DNA of 64,000 bases. It comes from Undaria pinnatifida. Its lineage: Eukaryota; Sar; Phaeophyceae; Laminariales; Alariaceae. The stretch is from assembly GCA_012845835.1 (NCBI GenBank), contig JABAKD010000021.1, positions 10,030,199 through 10,094,198 of the forward strand, read 5' to 3'. The notes under the pieces are model-generated. The model did no database searches. It worked only from the letters and a program-made list of their open reading frames with translations, and was not told the DNA's origin. Of this stretch, positions 26,470 through 64,000 are shown in pieces. Within the stretch, counting starts at the first letter, position 1, and the number at the start of each line of letters is the position of its first letter. The translations under genes and the position numbers were made by a program.

Positions 26470-27580
26470 GGATCGGATTAGTGTGGGGTTTGGGGGCGCG
26501 CCGCCCTGGGCCGTTTCGGCCCCGGATCTCGACGTGGGTGCGTGGGCATGGGTGCAGACAAGGGTGAAACGGCTTGCGCTCTCCCGCCGCGCGAACGGCC
26601 GCTCGTCGAGGCAGGGGCAAAAGCGTCTGTGGGCGTGGTTGACCCGGTGTGTTTATTTTTCTCTTGCAGGGTAACTAGACGTATCCGAATGTAAGGACCG
26701 TTTTTACTTGAACAAAAAGACATATCCCGGTATCATATTTCAGGACAGAGCGGATGCCAGCAGGAGGAGGCTGGGAAGTAGAGGCCGGGAGCAGCTGAGT
26801 GTTGGAACGAGCGCCACAGGGCACGACTTGCATCTCTCCGCGCGGGAGACGGGGCTCACAGGGACATAGGGCGAGGAAAGCTTGGAAGATGGCGCCGAGC
26901 GCGGCGAGGGTGGCAGGCACCGCGCGCAGCATGTACGCAAGTCTCGACCAGGCCAAACATTTTTTTGAGGGCAGAGTGGAACCATGGGTAGGGTTCAAGG
27001 ATATATAGCTTCTTATTAGCGATATCCAAACTCAGGTATATACACGGTGCTGTGGCCAAAATTGGGTACAGTTCTATTTCAGCGTTCGCCACGCGCCCAG
27101 GACGCCATCTGGTTGGCTGGGTGGATCGGTTCTAGGTCTGCTGCTTTTATCGTACACACATCATGCACACATACATTTCTGAGCTCATGCATCAAGTAGA
27201 TAATGGCGGATTCAGGCGGGAACGCTATCAATCTAGCTAGCTCTATACTTTCTACGGGGGTAAACGAGGAGTACATCAAGGTTTCGGTTTCCCTCAAACA
27301 CAGTACCAAAGCGTTGAACATTGTAAGAGTTGTGGGCGGGGACACAGAGGGTCCCCTGCAGGTCTGCCATTTGAGCAAGTCCTCGGAGAGTACTCATTTT
27401 CTTAGCCTTAGCAGAGACGTAGCTTTTTATTAGGTTCCACCAGAGCCCCGAATGGCTTCTGAGATCCGAGGCACGTGCCTCCGATCTATTTCCTGATTAT
27501 CCCGAATATAAAACGCCAACCTTATCATACGAAACCCATCCAAATGATCTCAATTCGGATAATTACAGGCCTTTCGAGCC
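26470..27580. other. GC-rich stretch, no gene recognised
   Basis: The minus-strand ORF 26675-26998 and the plus-strand ORF 27203-27433 look less biased than the surrounding noise but match no family I know. A TTTTTCTCTTGCAGG acceptor-like site lies near 26,660. A small unrecognised gene cannot be excluded. Confidence 0.25.
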
Positions 27581-27589
27581 CGTATATTG

Positions 27590-27715
27590 ACACTAGCCCA
27601 CCCTGATGAGCCGCATATGCAGAAATATGGGAAATTCGGGGAAACTCCGAAATGCACCATTACTCGAAGATGCGGCTCTTCAAAACCCATTCCCACACCT
27701 CTAACGGTCTGGCTA
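27590..27715 (+). repeat. Rep-G, copy 2
   Basis: Same block order as copy 1 (CTAGCCCACCCTGATGAGCC, ATATGCAGAAATATGG, CTCGAAGATGCGGCTCTTC). Confidence 0.6.
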
Positions 27716-28147
27716 TGGAGCCAGGAACGCGCGAAGAAAAGCAGTTGAATGAAACGCAGACCCTACAACAAGGCGAAATCCACCCACCGAAAACCTGCCG
27801 CGTACCGCTGGTGTGGCGGGGGGGGGCAGAAAAGGCTCTAGAACTTGCTGCATACCGCCGGTGTGGCGGGGGAGGGGCAGGAAAGGCTCTACGGCACACC
27901 AACCACAGAAAAGGTACTATGGCGAGGCGAGCCCTTGTCGATATGGAGGGGAGCACAGGCGCTAACACAAGGCAGAAGTAATGCGAAACACCTCCCGCGG
28001 GCCATCGGCATGGCGGGGGGTTATACGAAGAAGCGACAATTTAAAACACCGGGGATGGAAGGTGGCCGCACCTACAGCCCCGCGAGGGGGGGGAGGGTTT
28101 AGCCGAAAAACAAAGTAAGACAGATAAAATAACCAAGAAATAAAAGA

Positions 28148-28222
28148 TGACACACAGGCCCGTACATAGCCCTACACACAGGCCCGTACATAGCCCTACA
28201 CACAGGCCCGTACACAGCCCTG
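28148..28222 (+). repeat. 24-bp tandem repeat, three units
   Basis: CACACAGGCCCGTACATAGC repeated with a final CCCTA, the third unit diverging. Confidence 0.85.
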
Positions 28223-28689
28223 TACCACGTTACGCTCGAACAGGGTGTACCCTGGTCGCCCCCCGGCTCTGGGATAAGGAGGGCGTCGGCGGGGCGAAAC
28301 TGAATAACGACGAAAAAGCGAGAGTCCTGCGCCTCAGATAGCGGCGTTTTACCCCTGACCCGACACTGAACAGGGGGTTCGGCAGGACAAAAAAAAATGA
28401 AAAACACCGCCCCAAAACCAGACCAAGACTCTCAGAACACCACAAACAACCCAAAGACCAATACGCCAACCTAATAACCCAAACAAAAAGGAGAGCTATC
28501 GACGCCATCTTAACAACATTATTACCACCAACTCATGGAAAATCCTACCAAATACGCCACACATACCGAAATTGTTGCCGCCAACCAATTAAATATTGTT
28601 CAACATCCAAGAGCGACTGGCATTGGCTGTTCAACCCTATACATTACCAATAAAAGACTTTTTAAGTGCAAACACATGTGACGTACTAT

Positions 28690-29320
28690 ATATTGAAGCG
28701 GTTAAAAACTGTTTTGCCCCAACCTCCCCGCCCCCCCGCCCACCCACCCCCTCGAACACTCCGCCCTCTCCTCACTGGTTGTACGACTTACAGGATATAT
28801 ATGATAAACTGGTGCATTCCTTCCAAAACTGTCAGATTTATCCCCTTGAAGGATTTATAGTTTCCACGCACAGATTGAGTTGCCCCGCCCGTTCCCCCTC
28901 CCCCCCCCCCCCCCCCCCCCCGCGCGCTCCTTCTCGTTCAAACCCATGCCCCCACGCCCTTAAAAACTCCGCCCTCCCCTCACCTGTTATACGACTTACA
29001 GGATACAACACTTGATAAACTGATGCATTTCCTTCCACAGCTGTCAGATTTTGTCCCCCTCAAAAACGGGTTTTATAGTTTCCGTGCACAAACTGTGACT
29101 AACATCACCCTGTTGACCCTGATAGCTACACTGTAGTTCCAAGGGGAGTCGCCGACCTATATTCTTAATGAGGATACACAACCCGTAATACGTGCTATCA
29201 GAGTATCACACACAGCTTGCAAAGATGAGTTTCGACAAAATCTTTGATTTCACAGCTGGATGGAGCAGGATGGAGTGTATTTTTATTTTTATAATATATA
29301 CCAGGTATATGTATATGCAA
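28690..29320 (-). repeat. Rep-A copy, C-rich on plus strand
   Basis: Reverse complement of the blocks at 10.3-10.9 kb, in reverse order, ending with the 'AGCTTGCAAAGATGAG' side. Confidence 0.75.
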
Positions 29321-29633
29321 AGAGCACTATGCCACGCGTATACGGTTGTATATACACAGCATCCCCTGACCACACTTATAATAATTCGTTTGCGCGTACA
29401 TCAGTACAATGTGTGCACCCACCGCTATCACACCCTTCCCGCTGAGTACTACTCTTTCTTTAAAGCAATGCACTATGTATACAGTCTATAGCTCATGCCA
29501 CGCGTTTCCTATAAGAGGAGAGCACCATTGCGGTTTCTCTATTGTTTACGTGAGTACGCGTAGCATATATAACACTCCATTATTTCATTATAGGTGTGGA
29601 AACTTATTTTTTTCTAAAAATATTTCAAGGACA

Positions 29634-29700
29634 GCCGTGAGTTCGACGAATTTCGGGTCAATACTCATCTTTGCGAGCTGCGTTGTTCGTACTCGTAATA
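29634..29700 (+). repeat. Rep-A terminal fragment
   Basis: GTGAGTTCGACGAATTTCGG and TACTCATCTTTGCGAGCTGC. Confidence 0.6.
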
Positions 29701-29929
29701 TATTATGTGGGTGAGTTTTTTTCAATGGGAGGGGTCCTATTCTTTTGATTAAAATACATACGTGGTGAGCATATACCTGGTATATATTTTTTGTTTTCTC
29801 CACTATATAGAAGCTTTTTTTAACACTTTGTTCACTACATACACCGAAGAACTGGGTTGCATACGATAACATCAATACTTCTAGAATAATAAACATTACC
29901 AGGCGGGTGATATATTAAAGGGGTGTCTT

Positions 29930-31316
29930 CTTGCTACAACCGTCAGATTCGCCCCCTTTAAGGGTTTATAGTTTCCGCGCACATATTGAAATGCCCCCTC
30001 CCCCCCCCCCCCGATCCCTCTTGTTCAAACGCCCCACCTAAAATCAAAATCTACCAGAATAGTAAACACTGCCAGCCAGCTGATATCATCTCATTATCCT
30101 TCTAGCCATCCATGCCGTAGCTCCAACTCATCTCCGCCCTCCCCCCCCCCCTTTTTGTTCCCCGCCCAGTTCGTTCAAACGCCCCACTTACAATCGAAAT
30201 CGGCCAGAGTATGAAACACTTCTAAGCAATTGATATCACGTCATTATCTTTCTAGCCATCCATGACGTAATTTCATTCACCCCCCCTCCCCCTCTCCAAC
30301 GCCCCCTCCTTCCCCACACCCCGCACGATCGCCTAGACCCAGCACCGAGCGTATAGCAAGCCCCCACATATATGATTAATACGCGCGATCGGAGAATCAC
30401 ACACAATGTCGCGAAGATCACTGTCGACCAAATCCTTGATCTCGTAGCTGGAGTGTATTTTAATATTATATGTGACCTAAACCTATTGAAAACCCTCCCC
30501 CCCCGCCCCCCCCCCCTTTTTTTTTCCTCGCTCTCTCTTGCTCAAACGCCCCACCTAATATCGAAATCCGCCAGCGTAATAAATACTTCCACGCCCTGGA
30601 TATCGCCTCATTATCTTTCTAGAGCCGTCCATGCCGCTGCTGCAATTCCCATCCACCCCCGCCCCCAACGCCCCCTCCTTCCCCACCACCCGCACCATCG
30701 CCTAGACCTAGCACCACGCGTATAGCAAACCCCTACATCTATGCGACCTAAAGCCCCCCCCCCCCCCCCCCCCCCCCCCGCCGCGCCACATCCCCCCCCC
30801 CTCTCCCCCACAAGAAGGATTCGCACAAATTGAGCTGCCCCACCCGTCCCCTCACCCCCCTCTCCCCCTCCTGTCCCCCCCTTTTGGTCAAAACCAGGCC
30901 CCCACGCCCTTAAAAACTCCGCCTTCCCCTCACCGGTTATTCGACTTACAGGATTCACTTGATAAACTGATGCATTTCCTTCCACAGCTGTCAGATTTTG
31001 TCCCCCTCAGAAACGGTTTTTTTTTTCTTTTCCGCGCACCGACTGACGAACATCACCCTCTCTCTGTTGACCCTGATAGCTACACTGGCTGTAGTTGCAA
31101 GGGGAGTCGCCGACCTATATCCTTAATGATGAGGACACACAACCCGTAATACGCGCAATCGGAGTATCACACACAGCTTGCAAAGATGAGTTTCGACGAA
31201 ATCTTCGATCTCACAGCTAGCTGGAGTGAGTGTATTTTGATTTTTACAATAATATTATAAAAAAATGAAAATACACTCCAGCTGTGAGATCGAAGATTTC
31301 GTCGAAACTCATAATA
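29930..31316 (-). repeat. Rep-A copy, longest, with tandem subunits
   Basis: Contains three similar subunits (29.94-30.06, 30.07-30.43 and 30.44-30.75 kb) with CATCTATGCGACC and CGAAATC-GCCAG blocks and C-runs, then the common body, ending in the hairpin at 31186-31312. Confidence 0.75.
31186..31312. repeat. Long inverted repeat (hairpin) at a Rep-A end
   Basis: Arms of about 46-53 bp (31186-31238 and 31267-31312), nearly perfectly complementary, separated by a 28-bp AT-rich loop. Confidence 0.8.
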
Positions 31317-31545
31317 ATGAATGGTTGGTGTTGGTATTTTTACTTTATTTAGGTGGGGAATTTTGAGCTATATATATTTATACGTGTGATTACCGGTGCC
31401 TCTCTTTTCGCCTTGCGATACCCACGGGATTTCACGTTACTGTTAATTGAAGGAATTAGTGGGGTACAGTATTAGTCCGTTTGTTTGAAAAACTTTCAGA
31501 TTTTCCCCCCATGTCGAACTTGAAAAATACTCTCCCTGGTATACT

Positions 31546-32331
31546 CAGGAAGAGATAATGTGCCTGGAAACCAAAAGCGGGGGGAAGGTGTCCTTCACGA
31601 TCAATGCAGCCGGCCAGGTTTACAAACAAACAATCCAGTTTGTATACTTGGGCGGGGCTATCACCGCAGACAGAAACCTTAGCACTGAATTAACGCGGCG
31701 TCTTCAGAGGGCCTGGGCGTGCTTTCAGCGGTACAAGATGGAAATCTATGATCGCCCGGGTGTGCGTTTACGGTTGAAGGTGCGGTTACTGAAAGCTGAG
31801 GTGGTCGAGACACTGCTGTACGGTTGCATGACGTGGAGCCCGAAGAAGCCTGACTATGACAGGCTACGACGGGTTCACCGCTCCATGCTCCTCCGATGCC
31901 TTGGATGGCGGAAACGGAAGCGCGACGACCACACCCTATCGTACGCCGACGCGCTTGCCCAGACAGATTCCGAGAGCGTTGAGGTGATAGTGCGCAAACG
32001 GAGGATTTTGTTTGCGGGAATCGTGGCACGCATGGGGGAGGAGCGTCTGCCACAAAAGGTGATGTTTGGGGAGTTTGTTGGGGGTAAGGGCTACTCAGGG
32101 GGGCAAGAGAAAGACTGGATGGATCATCTGAAGGAGGATATGTCGGTCTTTGGAATGAAATTCGAAGGATGGCGAAAGGCTGCTCAGAAGGCTGGCAGAT
32201 AGTTTCGAAGAGTAGAGGAGGGAGCCGAGTTGTTCATGCGGATTTGGCATGAAACGGAGAGACGCAAAGCTGCAGAGCGACGCGCAAAGGCTGCGGCAGC
32301 GTCATCCACCGTTGGCATCTCTAAGCGGCCG
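31546..32331 (+). pseudogene. Non-LTR retrotransposon reverse transcriptase, C-terminal fragment
   Basis: Reads EEIMCLETKSGGKV, then FVYLGGAITADRNLSTELTR, LKVRLLKAEVVETLLYGCMT and RRVHRSMLLRCLGWRKRKRD. This is the thumb and post-polymerase part of LINE reverse transcriptases (YLG..I..D, LLYG..TW, R..LR...G..). An in-frame TAG at 32200-32202 interrupts it, and the same frame then resumes with FRRVEEGAELFMRIWHETER. The polymerase core is absent upstream, so the copy is 5'-truncated and dead. Confidence 0.8.
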
Positions 32332-32635
32332 GGGGGAGGGGGAAGGGGGGGGGGCGGGGAGGGGACTGGGGGAGGGGGGGAGGGGGGAGGGGGAAAGGGA
32401 GGAAGGGTGGAGGGGCGGAAGAGGGAGCGTCATGCCCAAGAGACTGAAGTCTGGGTTTGGCCATCATCGTCTTGAAAGTTGTGGTCCTTCTAATGGCCAT
32501 AACAAGATAGCATAAGACCGCCCTGACTTCTTCGCCATGTTGCGTTCTCTCCCAGGTGCCATTGATGATGGACGTGATACCCTCTGTTAGCCCAATGTTA
32601 TCCTTAGCCAGTTCCTAGGGTCTGCTAGTATGACA

Positions 32636-32830
32636 TTTTTCTTTCTTTTCTTTTTCTATTTCTTTTTTCTTTTTTTGCTCTTCTTCTTTCCTTGCTTTCT
32701 AGTCTTGTCTTTTCTTGCTCTTCTTGTCCTTTTCTTCTCTTTGCTTGACTTTTTCGTCTTGTTTCGTTTTTCTTCTCTTTTCTGTCCCTTCCTTTATCTT
32801 CTTTTCTTTTCTTTGTTTCTTTTTTTCCAA
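32636..32830 (+). repeat. Polypyrimidine tract (T-rich)
   Basis: About 195 bp of TTTTCTTTTC-type sequence; the Lys/Arg/Glu-rich minus-strand ORF is a by-product. Confidence 0.85.
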
Positions 32831-32899
32831 TTGAATTATGCCTGTCGTGCGTATGCGTAGTGATAGATACTACGTGTGATATATACGTGGTAGTCTTAC

Positions 32900-33960
32900 T
32901 TGGGTGGCAATCGGAATATTTGCTTTCTCCAGGCGTGAGTAGTGAGACGTATGCACCGGCCTGGACCTGGCACATCGTAGACTGACTCCCGATTTCACTT
33001 TTATATGTTTCTGGTGGAGGCATGAATTGCGTCAGCTGTGATATATGCGTGTACCACCTTGGGTTGTGTGTGTTTTTCCCTGGGGTATTCCTCAGCTCCA
33101 GAGTGACTGGAGCCTGTCCTGTGACCACGGACTTGATTATGCGAGTTAATGTGAGAACAACAACAACAACCCAGGAAATGAAACGGCTTGCTTGGATAAA
33201 AATGACAGGTCCGCCCGTATATCCGGCCGACCTGCTATCCCGCCGTTTCAGGGGGGAAGAGTGTTACAAGGCTTAATTTGGGTAAGCTATTGTCGGCTAA
33301 CCTTTTGCAAGAAAGTGGTCAAACGGACTAAAAATACCCCACAAATACCTCAACATTATTATTACCCGCATCCCGAAGAGGGAATAACCCTGTACAAGTG
33401 ATATTATTTGATTATTTCATTTGCCATCTCTGACAATCGCAATGGAATTCAATGTTGTGTTATTAATATAGCGTGATTCGCGGAGTGAGTGTTAAAAACT
33501 AGAAACATGATGAAATAATACAACACATACATACATACATGTCATCCAGATGAAAGCGTGAAACAATGTTTCCAATATATTACCAATAACTACACGAATA
33601 CATGTGTGTATATGTTTTTGTTTTTGTTTATTTCGTATTTCTCTCTTCCAATGTATTTCTGTTGCTGACGTATGTATGTTGTGCCTGTCGTACCCAGTAC
33701 TAGGGCATGACATTGCGTTGTCGAATGCATTACGATGCATTATTTCTGTGTCGTAGCTTGTGACCACAGAGCTGATCTTTCTAGGGTGAAGAATCAGTAC
33801 GGACACTGGGTGTGCTGGATGTCGACGAGTAGAAGAACGGTTTAATGTGAAGAACACACACACACACACACATATGCACCTCCCTGTTCTCCTGGCCCCG
33901 CCCCCTCCACACACAGCCGCAAGGAAAAGGGGTAGTATACAACCAAGTCCTCCCCCCCAT
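32900..33960 (+). repeat. Rep-F copy
   Basis: Shares the CCCTGGGGTATTCC, GCGAGTTAATGTGAGAACAA, TACGGACACTGGGTGTGCTG and GAAGAACACACACACACA blocks with 3.7-5.0 kb and AAACATGATGAAATAA with 23.3 kb. It contains the inverted match to 1.1 kb at 33,200-33,320. Confidence 0.6.
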
Positions 33961-33999
33961 ATAATACGTCGTACAAATCTTTTTTTTATTTATTAATAC

Positions 34000-35339
34000 T
34001 AGTGGTACTCCCGAAGTTGCCCCTCTTGCACAGCTTATTTCCTCTCGCAGATACCACTACAACAACAGCAGTACACTTATTTCAGGACAACTGATCAATC
34101 GATTCGGTGCCGGTTATGACCCATCCATCTATCCATCGCGCCTACGTATCCCTTCGTGCCGTCAACTCGCATGTTGTATGTATTACACGCTGTGCGTGTA
34201 TGTCCGTTGTGGCTTGGGAGCACCATGACACACACGCACTACGTACGTGTGTGCATGTATGCGCGTGCATTATCATCATCGCACGCACGCGTGTGTTTGG
34301 GTTGACAGCGAGATGGGTGCTCTCTCGCGCTCTCCTATGCATGTATGTGATACTCATCGATCGATCCCTCTGGAGAGATAGATGTACGTACTGCTTGCTG
34401 CTGCTGCTGGACTCACTCGTCGCTCTCACGGGTGTATGTGTGATGATGTGGCTATTACATACCACCTGGTATTATTATGGATGATAAGTATTCACACCTG
34501 ACAAGAAATAGAAAAGTATCACAAGTGGACTTAATTTTAAGTACTGATGTTGAATTTATAATAAATAAAATAGTTCATTACATTTAAACCCAAAGTGATG
34601 GTGAGTGCGAGCTGTCCGAACGAGAAAAAAATATAGCAGGGGACAAATAACGAACCATTCCCGAAGAAGTGCGTGTTTGTGAACTCCCTTTTTTTTCTCC
34701 GGCGCCAAACCAGAAAAAGAATCGAATTTCATTTTTCATTCAGCTCGGCACCTCCGCGAGAGGCCGCCCCCACCCTACTTGCCAGGAACCGACAACCCAG
34801 CGTAGGGTAGCAGTGGACGCAAGGCGAGCCACAGGCAGGAGGGCGCGGTGCTCCTACTGCGACGGAAGAAAAGCGGCCTGGGGTCCTCCAACTCTCCATA
34901 TTTTCGGGTGATTTTTTCTTGCTACACAAACAAAGCGAAAGCATTATAAGAAGAGTACTACGGCCGGGCACAGCAGTGCGGCGCCGCAAAGCCTCGCGAC
35001 AACTACAAGCACACAAGCGACGCTGCTGCGAAGCCGGGCTACGGCAAGGGTAGGGTGGCCCTGGTGTCTCCTCGAGAGCACTGCGATTTATCGCTTGCTC
35101 CGAAGAGGTGGCCCAGCCACTGCTCTGAAATTCTCGGGCGTAGGCGCTCGTGACGGGGCGGATCGCCCCAAGAGGTCAGCTCTTTCCCACAAGGGGTTAG
35201 TTATCCCATCGCGGAAGGCTTGCGATATAAAGGTTAGGACGTCAGCAGTAGGAGTGAGTGTTCATCCGAGGGCCTCTGCAACCGCACGGGGCGAAAAAGC
35301 AGACACGTACCAAATACTTTCGTCACCATCTGGGAGCTG
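34000..35339. other. Upstream flank of the WD40 gene, no feature recognised
   Basis: Probably contains the promoter because it precedes the first exon, but I see no conserved core element. The GC content rises after about 34,700. Several short ORFs on both strands have no recognisable domain. Confidence 0.3.
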
Positions 35340-35527
35340 GCTGACCTACCACAACAGCAGCAGGAGCGGTGGCAGCAGCTGCAGCAGCAGCAGCCGCGAT
35401 TGGAGCAAGTGACAACAGTAGCAGTAAAGGCTTGTAGCAGCAGAAGCAGCGTAACAACATCAGCAGCACAGCAGGAGCAGGAGGAAAGGCATCAGCGTGG
35501 TAGCAGTAGCGGCAGCAGCGAGTGCAG

Positions 35528-35560
<33 letters not shown>

Positions 35561-35662
35561 CACTAGCAGCAGCAGCAGCAGGAGAAGCAGCAGCTAAGCC
35601 AACAGCAGCGGCAGCAGCAGCAACAGCAACTATAACAGCAGCAGCAGCAGCAGCAGCAGCGA
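35340..35662 (+). other. CAG/AGC-rich leader upstream of exon 1
   Basis: Dense CAG/AGC triplets with scattered CAA run up to the ATG at 35663, and the triplet theme continues into the coding sequence (poly-Ala and Thr). An in-frame TAA at 35633 limits the coding start. It is likely 5' UTR or promoter-proximal sequence; no TATA box or clear initiator can be defended. Confidence 0.4.
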
Positions 35663-63975
<28,313 letters not shown>

Positions 63976-64000
63976 GTGCGAGGATCTCCCGAACGTTTTC

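Overview
The window is eukaryotic nuclear DNA. It carries one recognisable spliced gene with GT-AG introns, reaching the right edge, in a matrix of dispersed repeats, microsatellites and decayed retroelements. The coding exons are GC-rich and full of Gly, Ala and Ser runs. With introns of 7.7 and 13 kb and very long pyrimidine or purine tracts, this style fits a heterokont such as a brown alga. That assignment is inference from style only; no taxonomic marker gene is present. There is no sign of operons, CRISPR or prokaryotic organisation.

Positions 1-35,300 hold no gene I can support. They contain three tRNA-headed SINE copies of two families, large copies of a 0.7-1.4 kb G-rich dispersed repeat (called Rep-A here), two decayed non-LTR retrotransposon reverse-transcriptase fragments (about 19.5-20.4 kb and 31.5-32.3 kb), several minisatellites, and long CAA/CAC, CTA and CA microsatellites.

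Positions 35,663-63,975 hold a plus-strand gene for a WDR44/Rab11-binding-protein-like WD40 protein. I place eight exons: a 2.4 kb low-complexity exon 1, a 147-bp exon 2, a 1.5 kb exon 3 ending in the first WD blade, and five short exons carrying blades 1-5. Splice phases agree at every junction, and the conserved peptides follow the order of the WDR44 family. The gene runs off the right edge. The one defect is a frame change inside exon 3 that coincides with an 11-G homopolymer.

Intron 1 (38,030-45,714) and intron 2 (45,862-59,015) are repeat nurseries. They hold about a dozen short elements bounded by TTAA with matching inverted ends (piggyBac-like MITEs), hAT-like and other TIR elements, SINEs, nested insertions with readable target duplications, and tandem arrays. 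The near-palindromic 9-mer TACCAGGTA/TACCTGGTA occurs 17 times in the window's non-coding DNA, against about 0.5 expected.

No novel multi-gene system is visible. The most interesting signals are the TTAA element family with a paralogous empty site, the over-represented 9-mer, a duplicated exon end inside intron 6, and a retroposon fragment flanked by a perfect 35-bp direct repeat.
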